A DNA stretch of 26,695 nt from a virus. Shown in pieces: positions 6,252 to 13,632 of the stretch. The DNA lies in the IMG/VR virus record IMGVR_UViG_3300027836_000035, positions 1 through 26,695 of that record; one strand, written 5' to 3'. Made by a program: the position numbers and the translations under genes. Position 1 is the first letter of the stretch. The number at the start of each line of letters is the position of its first letter. Under the pieces are notes generated by a model. It made no database searches and was not told where the DNA came from. It worked only from the letters and a program-made list of their open reading frames with translations.

Positions 6252-6463
6252 TATTTTTTAACAGCCTTGATTTCTTCTTCTGTTGCGTATTGTGGCAACG
6301 GATGGTTAAAAGGTTGAAAACTGTCCGCAGTAAATACACGCACAGGTTTCCAATACTTGTGTAAAATGTGATTAACAATAACACATCCTCCAACAATTAC
6401 TATAAAACCCAGTGTAGTTAAAATGCTGCCTGCTAACCAGACAGCGGCTTGATCCATATCCAT
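6251..6463 (-). CDS. Small single-pass membrane protein, 70 aa
   Basis: Function not recognised. Residues about 7-34 form one strongly hydrophobic segment (AVWLAGSILTTLGFIVIVGG and onward), flanked by an acidic N-terminus (MDMDQ) and a basic patch after it (HKYWKP), so by the positive-inside rule the C-terminal 35 residues are probably cytoplasmic. The tail contains FQPFNHPLPQYATEEEIKAVKK. It sits 2 bases after the gp46 stop and its own stop overlaps the next start, so it is part of the recombination operon. A role at the host inner membrane is the most that can be said. Confidence 0.7.
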   Translation of the reverse strand: MDMDQAAVWLAGSILTTLGFIVIVGGCVIVNHILHKYWKPVRVFTADSFQPFNHPLPQYATEEEIKAVKK

Positions 6464-6465
6464 AG

Positions 6466-8244
6466 TTACTCCGTAATTTCTAAATCGTTTGCATAGCTTG
6501 TAAAGCCATTTTCTTTAATAACCTTCAGCACGTTGTTTACACGGCCAACCAGTTCGTCTTTGTGGCTGATTAAGAAGATGTTCTTCTTGCGTTCACGTGC
6601 CATTTTCTTAAGTACACTTAATGCGCCTTCTACTCCACTAGCATCTAATCCGTTGTCAATCAGTTCGTCGATAAACAACAAGTTAATGTTCTGGTATAGA
6701 CTTTCCCACACATCACGGAAGCTCCACGACAAGCCTAAAATAAGCCTATTGCGTTCACCACGTGACAAGTTGTCAAAGTCTAAGTCTTGTCCTAGTTGTG
6801 TAATTTCTACAGTTAAGTCGTTCTGGAACAATACTGTATGCGGTAATCCCATCTTGTCGAGATAGTAGGTTAACCTGTTGTTTAAGTAGGCTAAGTTTTG
6901 ATCTATAATCTTTTTACGGATAAAGCTATCTTTACTTGTCAACAATTTAAGCAAGAACTCTTGATGATCCTTTAGACTGTTCAATTGATTAACAGTATCC
7001 CATGTAATTTCTTGCATGGCAGTATCACGCAGTTCGTCAATTTGTTCTTGATAAGGATCAACTTCTCCAGCACGAATTGTCAGTTGATTCTCAATAGTTT
7101 TAAGATTGTTCTGATGCTTGAGTGCTTCTTCAACAGTTTCATAATATGTTGATGGTCTGGTTGCTTGCTCGCCAATAGTAGCCAGCTCTGCCATGATTTT
7201 AGCAAGGTCAGCTTGGACTTTATCCATGTACTTTTGTGCTTCGTCTAAATGCTGTTGAGCAGTGGTAGACATTTCTTCATGTTTGTGATCATGTAGTTCT
7301 TGTTCACAAGCATGACATTTCTTGTCTTGCAACTTAGCAAGCTCGCTAGCGTACTTTTTTACGCTTCGCTCCGCTTGCGCTGTCGCGCTGTCTAGCGTTG
7401 CCCGCTCCTTATTTAGGCTCCGCAATTTGTTAGATTGCTCGTCCCAAGTTTTTAACTGAGAATGTAACTCTAGCTCGTTAGTAATATCAACACTTTCCAA
7501 CTCAATAATAGCTCTCGCCATTTTTTCTAAATCGTTATCTCGTTGAGTGTTCCATGCAGTTTGCCTTGTTAGCAAGCTATCTACACTTTGTTGAATTTTA
7601 TCATTGCTACGTTTTGAAGCTTCAATGTCTGCACTTTCTTGTGTAATTGCATCCTTAGTTTGTCGAACAAGTTCTTTAAGGGCTTCTGCTTTTTCACTAA
7701 GAATTGTAATGCCCAGCAACTGCTCAATAATAACACGCTGGTCATTAGCCCGCATACTTAAAAACGGTTCTGTATAGGTGTTAAGGGCAACAACGTGCTT
7801 GAACATGTCGTGACTCATACCCAGCAACTCGTCTAAGTCTTTCTGGGTTTCACGCATGTCGCCTTGTGCGTCGTCTGTTTCTTCAGCTTCTTGCTCTTGG
7901 TCATTAACGTAGAATTTCATCAAGGTAGGTTTGCGCCCACGCTCAATACGATAATCAATACCGTCTTTTTCAAAGGCCAACGTAACCAACATATTCTTAT
8001 TATTGATTTTGTTGATTAAGTTATCTTTCTTAATATTAGTAAGAGCATTGCCAAATAGCGCAAAGCTCAATGCATTTACAATAGTTGTTTTACCTGTACC
8101 GTTACGACTGCCGCTGTCGTCCCCGCCTTGATCTAAGTTTTCACCTAGTACAAGTGTAAGGTTTTCCTGTGCAAAGTTTACAGCCTGGGTTTGATTACCC
8201 ACACTCATAAAGTTTTTAACTGTTAATTCTTTTATTTTTATCAT
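6466..8244 (-). CDS. gp46: Recombination endonuclease subunit gp46 (SbcC/Rad50-like ATPase)
   Basis: 592 residues (T4 gp46 is 560). With gp47 it forms the Rad50-Mre11-type complex that resects DNA ends for recombination-dependent replication and host DNA breakdown. Domains in order: N-terminal ABC half with KNFMSVGNQTQAVNF and a Walker A motif GSRNGTGKTT near residues 46-55, preceded by an Asp/Gly-rich loop (DQGGDDS) that lengthens the usual GxNGxGKS context; long coiled coil from about 190 to 440 broken by a zinc-hook C-H-A-C near residues 312-315; C-terminal half with the ABC signature LSRGERNRL and Walker B LLFIDELID, then the ISHKDEL switch segment. Its ATG overlaps the gp47 stop by 4 bases (ATGA), ensuring coupled translation of the two subunits. 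All key ATPase motifs look intact. Confidence 0.95.
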   Translation of the reverse strand: MIKIKELTVKNFMSVGNQTQAVNFAQENLTLVLGENLDQGGDDSGSRNGTGKTTIVNALSFALFGNALTNIKKDNLINKINNKNMLVTLAFEKDGIDYRIERGRKPTLMKFYVNDQEQEAEETDDAQGDMRETQKDLDELLGMSHDMFKHVVALNTYTEPFLSMRANDQRVIIEQLLGITILSEKAEALKELVRQTKDAITQESADIEASKRSNDKIQQSVDSLLTRQTAWNTQRDNDLEKMARAIIELESVDITNELELHSQLKTWDEQSNKLRSLNKERATLDSATAQAERSVKKYASELAKLQDKKCHACEQELHDHKHEEMSTTAQQHLDEAQKYMDKVQADLAKIMAELATIGEQATRPSTYYETVEEALKHQNNLKTIENQLTIRAGEVDPYQEQIDELRDTAMQEITWDTVNQLNSLKDHQEFLLKLLTSKDSFIRKKIIDQNLAYLNNRLTYYLDKMGLPHTVLFQNDLTVEITQLGQDLDFDNLSRGERNRLILGLSWSFRDVWESLYQNINLLFIDELIDNGLDASGVEGALSVLKKMARERKKNIFLISHKDELVGRVNNVLKVIKENGFTSYANDLEITE

Positions 8245-9254
8245 AGGTTATTGTAAATCTCCAGCAGAGTATTCTTATTATACACATCTGATTCAATGTT
8301 TACAATCTGACTGGACACAATCTGATCAACACTTTCAAACGATTGGATATCTATGTTGGTATTAATTTCAAGTTCTTTCTTTTCTGCAATCAAAGTAAGT
8401 TCTCGAATATTGTAATCTGTGATGAACTTCTCTTTGATAAAACTTGCTTCTTCGTAACTGATATCAATATCCAAACTAACACGTAAATGTTGCTTGGGTT
8501 TAATAATTGTATCCGCTTCGTCAATCAATCTGCTTAACGTGATAGTTCTAAACGTAGGTTGGTTAGGCCAGCTGTGATATTCGGGCTTGCCGTCCCACTC
8601 TAAAATCATCATGCCACGGTCATCGTCCCAAGCATCTGCGTAGTTGTGCGGAAATGCATTGCCAATATACACCATGTTTTTTTGTTGCTGACGTTTGTGA
8701 AAATGTCCGCTAAAGCCTAGCTCGTAACTTTTGAAAGTATCAAGTTGGATCTCTCCATGATCCGGCATCTGTACCATAGCGTTCATAAAGAAGCTAGGTA
8801 GTTCAAAGTGACCAAATATATACTTGCCGCCTTTCTTGCCTATCGTGCGCCATTCGTCGCCGACAAGCCACGGACACAACGTGACATCTCCAATAGTAAT
8901 AGGCTCATGTACCACAGTGATACCAGGAATATACTTTCCAAACTCCACAGAGTGAATGTCTCGTTTGTCCTTGTAATACAAATCATGATTACCAGGAAAG
9001 AAGTAGAACTTATCAAACGCCGCTCCCAACTTCTCCAAGGCCCTGAGGCTATAGTCCATTGTAGTAATGTTAAGGCTATTACGATTATGATGCCAATCAC
9101 CCATAAAGATACCTGTATCACAACCTTCCTCCTTTGCTTTCTTAATGTACCAATCTACAAACTCTTCACAATCTTGGTTGTGAACGTTACTGTTAGATTT
9201 TAATCCAAAGTGAATATCTGTAAAGCAAGCTACTTTTTTGAATAAATTTGTCAT
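8241..9254 (-). CDS. gp47: Recombination endonuclease subunit gp47 (Mre11/SbcD-like)
   Basis: 337 residues, close to T4 gp47 (339). Calcineurin-like metallophosphoesterase that supplies the nuclease active site to gp46. Visible metal-binding motifs: D13-I-H15 (FTDIHFG), G52-D53-W-H-H, G87-N88-H89-D90, then a GHFE segment near residue 150 and GFSGHFHKRQ near residue 190. The C-terminal third (from about residue 250), rich in charged and Ile/Asn residues, would hold the gp46-binding region. It overlaps the gp55 gene's stop by 4 bases and gp46's start by 4 bases, so gp55, gp47 and gp46 form one translationally linked block. The active site appears complete. Confidence 0.95.
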   Translation of the reverse strand: MTNLFKKVACFTDIHFGLKSNSNVHNQDCEEFVDWYIKKAKEEGCDTGIFMGDWHHNRNSLNITTMDYSLRALEKLGAAFDKFYFFPGNHDLYYKDKRDIHSVEFGKYIPGITVVHEPITIGDVTLCPWLVGDEWRTIGKKGGKYIFGHFELPSFFMNAMVQMPDHGEIQLDTFKSYELGFSGHFHKRQQQKNMVYIGNAFPHNYADAWDDDRGMMILEWDGKPEYHSWPNQPTFRTITLSRLIDEADTIIKPKQHLRVSLDIDISYEEASFIKEKFITDYNIRELTLIAEKKELEINTNIDIQSFESVDQIVSSQIVNIESDVYNKNTLLEIYNNL

Positions 9255-10081
9255 TCAGCGGTTCCTTCGTTATGACGTTTCAACGCGGCTTCGTGTTCTC
9301 CCTGGCCAGTTCTACTATAGCTTGGGTTCATGCCGTTCATTTCTAAAATATCATCACGGATGTTTTGATTACGTTTTTCAATGTTAATAACACGAACAAA
9401 GCTGTTAGTAACTGCCGCAGTAAAGTAAGCAAACGGATTGTCTGACTTTGATTCGTCAAACTGTAAGCCTACTTGCGTTAGCTGTAAAATAGCTTGTCCA
9501 CGCATTTCATCATTGTAAGTATAGCCACGAACGTTGCCGCGAGTAGCGTATCGTTCACATAGTTTAATCATCATACGGGCTAGTGTATCTGTAATGCAAC
9601 CTGCATCTTTGTCAAACTTGCCCTTGTCTAAACTACCTTTCCAATGGCTCTTGCCCACACATACAAGCTCGTCATTTTCGTCAAACTTCCAATGTTGGAA
9701 CGGAGGAAAGTTTACTTTATCTCTATGATCTGCAAGGCTTTTAGGATTCTTTTTTCGTGTACTATTAAGCGGAATGTGGTCGAAAGTCATAACCCTAAAG
9801 ATTAATTCTTGCTTGGTAATCTTCTTGTAATCAACTTCGCAGTCAGCTTGTTTAACTTTTTCGCCGGCCTTTTTGCGTGTTTGATAGTCGAAATCTCCCA
9901 GTCTTTTGGCCTTATTACGTTTAGCTTCTGCTATCGTACGTATGTTTATTTTGTCCAAATTTGGGATAATCAAGTCATATTGATGGTATTCTGGTTTGAT
10001 AAAACTACAGAAAGACGTCTTGCTTCTGTGGATCTCAGCAAGCATGTCCTTATTATTCAAATAGTTAATTTTTATTGTCAT
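9251..10081 (-). CDS. gp55: Late-transcription sigma factor gp55
   Basis: I assign the start to ATG 10081 (MTIKINYLNNKDMLAEI), giving 276 residues. A GAGGA ribosome site lies about 8 bases upstream, and the longer reading from 10156 would put the promoter inside the gene. The C-terminal half holds the family signature: KLCERYATRGNVRGYTYNDE, then MRGQAILQLTQVGLQFDESK, then NPFAYFTAAVTNSFVRVINI, a sigma region 2-like module that binds the polymerase beta' coiled coil and the TATAAATA element. T4 gp55 is 185 residues; this one carries roughly 90 extra residues between the N-terminal NYLNN block and the sigma core, containing a Lys/Arg-rich stretch and MTFDHIPLNSTRKKNPKSLA. The C-terminus (QGEHEAALKRHNEGTAE) would be where the sliding-clamp-binding tail sits. 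First gene of the minus-strand operon behind a sigma70-like promoter; its targets are the NATAAATA sites listed here. Confidence 0.9.
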   Translation of the reverse strand: MTIKINYLNNKDMLAEIHRSKTSFCSFIKPEYHQYDLIIPNLDKINIRTIAEAKRNKAKRLGDFDYQTRKKAGEKVKQADCEVDYKKITKQELIFRVMTFDHIPLNSTRKKNPKSLADHRDKVNFPPFQHWKFDENDELVCVGKSHWKGSLDKGKFDKDAGCITDTLARMMIKLCERYATRGNVRGYTYNDEMRGQAILQLTQVGLQFDESKSDNPFAYFTAAVTNSFVRVINIEKRNQNIRDDILEMNGMNPSYSRTGQGEHEAALKRHNEGTAE

Positions 10082-10102
10082 TAAAGAGTCCTCGTAAAGT
10101 AA

Positions 10103-10131
10103 ATTATAAACTACGTACATATTAAAGTCAA
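10103..10131 (-). promoter_or_regulatory. Sigma70-type (early) promoter for gp55 operon
   Basis: On the minus strand: TTGACT (10131-10126), 17-base spacer, TATAAT (10108-10103), the consensus -10 and near-consensus -35 at optimal spacing. The ATG of gp55 is 22 bases after the -10 element, with GAGGA in between. Confidence 0.8.
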
Positions 10132-10138
10132 ATAAATA
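10131..10138 (+). promoter_or_regulatory. Late promoter-like octamer for the baseplate operon
   Basis: AATAAATA, one base from the T4 late consensus, 20 bases upstream of the ATG at 10158, with AGGAG at 10146-10150. It touches the -35 element of the divergent gp55 promoter at base 10131. Confidence 0.6.
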
Positions 10139-10157
10139 GAGTATCAGGAGAGCCAAA

Positions 10158-11117
10158 ATGGGTCTATTTAATTCGTCACAAGGTTTAAGCCAAACAGTTG
10201 GTCAAGTACAAAGTGCGTTTGGTGCAGTCAATAACGCAAAAAATGCGGTATCACAACTGGGAGGAGCACTGGACAGTATAGACGGTATTCGATCAGTTGG
10301 CCTTCCAATGGGCGGTGAAGCTGTTGGAGATATATTTAGTGCGGTTGCAATGTTCGGAGGCGGCGATGCGCCAGCTAACGATTGGCGTGTGCGCCTAAGT
10401 TTACCTACATGGCCAAGTTTTAGAACAAGCCCTGTGCTCAAACCATTGAAAGATGCTGGCGGATTTATTTTCCCTTACACACCGGCTATCACTATCAATC
10501 AAACAGCCAAATACAGCTCGATGTCAACGACACATACAAATTATAATTTCCAAGCATACAAAGGAAGTGATCCAGGCAGTATTCAAATTACCGCTCCTAT
10601 GTATGTTGAAGATCCAGCACAAGCATTGTATTGGTTAGCAGGACTACACTATTTTAGAAGTGTGAGTAAAATGTTTAACGGAACAGATCCAAAAGCAGGC
10701 AACCCGCCACCAGTAGTCAAATTAAATGCTTATGGCAATTATGTTTTCAAAAATGTTCCAGTCGTTGTTACATCGATTCAAGTGTCATTAGAAAAAGATT
10801 GTGATTATATCGGTTGCAACGTAGTAGGATCGGCCGCTGGTCAGATTGCACAATTAGCAGACACAGTCGGCGGAGTATTTGATGCATTTGGTTTAGAAGG
10901 CGAAGCAGGATTAGGAGATACTATCGGACAAGTAGCTGGACTACTTGGAACTTTTGGTATTGGCGGCAGCACTAGTGGAGGAGTAACACACGTACCAACT
11001 AAGAGTACATTCACTATTACCTTACAACCTGTTTATTCAAGACAACAAGTTAGAAAGTTCAGCTTAGATATGTTTGTCACTGGCGGATATATGTCAGGCG
11101 GAACAGGATACGTTTAA
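10158..11117 (+). CDS. Baseplate tail-tube cap/initiator-like protein (gp48/gp54 type)
   Basis: 319 residues. A helical, Gln/Ala/Gly-rich N-terminus (residues 1-70) is followed by DWRVRLSLPTWPSF and a beta-rich core: FPYTPAITINQTAKYSSMST, then YNFQAYKGSDPGSIQITAPM, YWLAGLHYFRSVSKMFNG, PPPVVKLNAYGNYVFKNVPV and SIQVSLEKDCDYIG. A Gly-rich linker (about 245-275) precedes HVPTKSTFTITLQPVYSRQQ at the C-terminus, the layout of the tube-fold proteins that cap the baseplate centre (T4 gp48 and gp54, which nucleate the gp19 tube); T4 gp48 likewise ends with a PSTFTLEITMREI-type strand. First gene of the late baseplate operon, AGGAG 8 bases before the ATG. Assignment to gp48 or gp54 specifically is not possible by eye. 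Confidence 0.65.
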   Translation: MGLFNSSQGLSQTVGQVQSAFGAVNNAKNAVSQLGGALDSIDGIRSVGLPMGGEAVGDIFSAVAMFGGGDAPANDWRVRLSLPTWPSFRTSPVLKPLKDAGGFIFPYTPAITINQTAKYSSMSTTHTNYNFQAYKGSDPGSIQITAPMYVEDPAQALYWLAGLHYFRSVSKMFNGTDPKAGNPPPVVKLNAYGNYVFKNVPVVVTSIQVSLEKDCDYIGCNVVGSAAGQIAQLADTVGGVFDAFGLEGEAGLGDTIGQVAGLLGTFGIGGSTSGGVTHVPTKSTFTITLQPVYSRQQVRKFSLDMFVTGGYMSGGTGYV

Positions 11118-11118
11118 T

Positions 11119-11418
11119 ATGGCCATTTACAGCAATCTTAGCCCTTGGGCAGAAACTCCAATAACAGAAAATTATTTAGACATATTTGACATTAGAACAG
11201 TGTCAATGGAAACTGATGATTTTCTATACACAATACAACCGCAGTATCAATATAGACCAGACTTACTGGCATTTGACTTGTACGGCGAGCCTGCACTATG
11301 GTGGGTATTTGTACAACGTAACATGGACACATTACAAGATCCAATTCTTGATTTTGTCGCAGGTACAAAAATTTATATTCCTAAAAATAGTAGTTTAGTA
11401 GAAATATTAGGATTATAA
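11119..11418 (+). CDS. gp53: Baseplate wedge subunit gp53 (short form)
   Basis: 99 residues from ATG 11119 (MAIYSNLSPWAETPITENYL). The start is placed here because the preceding stop (11115-11117) is adjacent and the longer upstream reading lies inside the previous gene. The diagnostic segment YQYRPDLLAFDLYGEPALWW, then VFVQRNMDTLQDPILDFVAG and TKIYIPK, matches the gp53 family (wedge protein that joins neighbouring wedges around the hub). T4 gp53 is 196 residues with a LysM-like domain; only about half that length is present here, as in other marine T4-type phages. Ends 1 base before the next ATG. Confidence 0.85.
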   Translation: MAIYSNLSPWAETPITENYLDIFDIRTVSMETDDFLYTIQPQYQYRPDLLAFDLYGEPALWWVFVQRNMDTLQDPILDFVAGTKIYIPKNSSLVEILGL

Positions 11419-11419
11419 C

Positions 11420-13630
11420 ATGCCAGTAAAATTAGGAAACCTTGAGAAAAAAGCGCCAGCCGCAGCCGCACCTGCGTCTAAAGCATCAACTGTTGAAGCA
11501 ACAGTTGTTAAAGTTGAATCAGGTGATCCATTAGTTGGCGCATCAGACACTAAAAAAGTTGTAGCTTCTCGTAAAAAATTACCGCTATCAAATTCACTGC
11601 TGAAATACAATAGCTATGCTTATAATATTACTTTATTTGCAATTGATACAGAGGCTGTTAATTCGCCTGGCAAAAAACTTATTAATAAAAATTTGTCAAT
11701 GTATCCTATCCTTTGTAAATCGGCTGGAGCTGCCCCGTCGAACAGAGTTAAGACTACTGAAGGGCGTATGGATTTTTACTTAGATAATCTTTCCATCACA
11801 AGTATATACGGACAGAATTATAAAACAGGTAACTCAAACGCAACTGATTTTGAATTTACTATTCTTGAGCCTTACAGTATGGGTTTGTTTATGATGTCTA
11901 TGCAAGCTGCCGCATTACGAATGGGCTATGCTAACTATGCACTTGCACCATACTGCCTTAAGTTAGAGTTCAAAGGCGCAGATTCAAACGGCATAATGTC
12001 CACTGTACCAGAAAGTACACGATATTTTCCTATGCGAATAAAAGATGTTTCTATGAATGTAACAGAAGGTGGTGCAACATACAAAGTTACTGCAATACCA
12101 ATTGCAGATACTCCGTTGCTAAATTCGGCAAATAAGATAACTGCGGATCTACAGTTTTCCGGATCTACTGTACAAGAAGCACTTCAAACAGGCCCTAAAA
12201 GTTTACAAAAAGTACTTAATGATAGATTGCGTGATAGTGCAAAAGCAAATAATATTCCTATTGCAGACGAAGTTGTAATTTTATTCCCAACAGACTTATC
12301 TGCTAAATCAACAAAGAAAGCAGATGCTAAAGAAACTATCAAACCTGCGGCAGCTCCTGAAGGTGTTAAATTAATTACAGATACAGGACAGATTTTCTCA
12401 TCATTGGGTGTTAGTCGAAGTGCTGATAATTTAACATTAATTCAAGAAACTGTAAATGCCATTGGTGCATGTTCTTTAGGATACGGCCCTGAACGTCCGG
12501 GTATTACTATTAACCCAGCGACTGACTACGTCTACGATCCTGTTATTAAGGCATACGATCAAAGTAAGATTAACAGAAATGTTACTTCTAGTAATAATGT
12601 GGTTGCACAGAATTCTACAATTACCAATGCTATCGATCAACTAATTTTATCTAGCGATTATGCTGTAAGAGCATTAAGAACTGATCCTAACGAACAAGGT
12701 ATGCGCCCATGGTGGAGAATTACTCCAGAATTGTACGAAGTAGACACAACTGAAACAATGAATATTATTGGCCGCAAACCGTTTATCTACGTTTATAAAA
12801 TTGAGCCAATACTAGTATTAGCAACAGCGTTACCAAAGACAGGAGCATCGCTTCCTAAATCTAAGTATGACGCATTGCAAAAAAATGCAGTTAAAGTTTA
12901 CAATTATATCTATACTGGCCGCAACACTGAAATCTTAAAAATTAATTTAGAATTTGATAACATGTTCCAAGCAGTGCTTGCCGCTGATGGCTACAATTCA
13001 GGTGCTGGTGTAAAAACACAAAAACAAAATGCTACTGGACAAATTAAACAACAGGCAATCGTTAATAAGCCTGGTACAGTTTCAGGAGCTCCGGGCAAAG
13101 CCGCGCAGCCAACAGGTTTTGCCACAGCAACATCAACTGGGTCAGATTATCGAGGCGGTGGCGGAGAAGATTTAGCGGCGCATCGTTCTGCAAGATTATT
13201 CCAGGACGGATTACTTCGTGGTATTGATATGAATAATCTTGAAATGGAAATCATCGGAGATCCTTACTGGGTGTCCGGCAGCGGCATGGGCAATTGGGTC
13301 GCTCCGTCTACAGAACATTTTAATTTGTGTGCAGACGGCAGTGTAAATTATATGAATGGCGAAGTTGACATGGTTGTTAATTTCAACACAATGGTCGATG
13401 TTGATAGTGGAACCGGATTATATAAACGAGGAACTAGCAAAGCAACACAGATGTTTAGAGGCTTATATAAAGTCAACGATGTAATCAGTAAATTTAGCAA
13501 TGGCGAGTTTACACAAACATTAAAATCAATGCGTCGACAAATCTCGTACTTAGATACAGCAGAAATTGTTTCAAGTACAAAAGAAACTAAACCGTTAGTA
13601 GATAAAGATACCGGACAATCAAAGGAATAA
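11420..13630 (+). CDS. Large virion structural protein, probable baseplate hub component
   Basis: 736 residues. After an Ala/Lys-rich N-terminus (1-50) comes a beta-rich domain (SYAYNITLFAIDTEAVNSPG onward; NLSITSIYGQNYKTGNSNAT; FEFTILEPYSMGLFMMSMQA; YCLKLEFKGADSNG), a middle domain with RPWWRITPELYEVDTTETMN and KPFIYVYKIEPILVLATALP, a low-complexity Gln/Gly/Thr linker (about 530-580), and a C-terminal domain with NNLEMEIIGDPYWVSGSG, VDMVVNFNTMVDVDSGTG and MFRGLYKVNDVISKFSNGEF. Proteins carrying the 'GDPYW ... GLYKV ... FxNGxFTQ' pattern are seen between gp53 and gp5 in marine T4-type phages and in other contractile systems resemble hub proteins (T4 gp27 equivalents). Position directly before the gp5-like spike supports a gp27-like role, but I see no clear T4 gp27 sequence identity. 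Confidence 0.6.
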   Translation: MPVKLGNLEKKAPAAAAPASKASTVEATVVKVESGDPLVGASDTKKVVASRKKLPLSNSLLKYNSYAYNITLFAIDTEAVNSPGKKLINKNLSMYPILCKSAGAAPSNRVKTTEGRMDFYLDNLSITSIYGQNYKTGNSNATDFEFTILEPYSMGLFMMSMQAAALRMGYANYALAPYCLKLEFKGADSNGIMSTVPESTRYFPMRIKDVSMNVTEGGATYKVTAIPIADTPLLNSANKITADLQFSGSTVQEALQTGPKSLQKVLNDRLRDSAKANNIPIADEVVILFPTDLSAKSTKKADAKETIKPAAAPEGVKLITDTGQIFSSLGVSRSADNLTLIQETVNAIGACSLGYGPERPGITINPATDYVYDPVIKAYDQSKINRNVTSSNNVVAQNSTITNAIDQLILSSDYAVRALRTDPNEQGMRPWWRITPELYEVDTTETMNIIGRKPFIYVYKIEPILVLATALPKTGASLPKSKYDALQKNAVKVYNYIYTGRNTEILKINLEFDNMFQAVLAADGYNSGAGVKTQKQNATGQIKQQAIVNKPGTVSGAPGKAAQPTGFATATSTGSDYRGGGGEDLAAHRSARLFQDGLLRGIDMNNLEMEIIGDPYWVSGSGMGNWVAPSTEHFNLCADGSVNYMNGEVDMVVNFNTMVDVDSGTGLYKRGTSKATQMFRGLYKVNDVISKFSNGEFTQTLKSMRRQISYLDTAEIVSSTKETKPLVDKDTGQSKE

Positions 13631-13632
13631 TA

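Noticed and set aside
10082-10156. Longer gp55 starting at 10156
   Set aside because: The extra 25 residues cover the sigma70-like promoter and the ribosome site, and the family-like N-terminus starts at ATG 10081.
11074-11118. Upstream start for gp53 at 11074
   Set aside because: It would overlap the preceding gene by 44 bases; ATG 11119 follows its stop directly and gives the family-like N-terminus.
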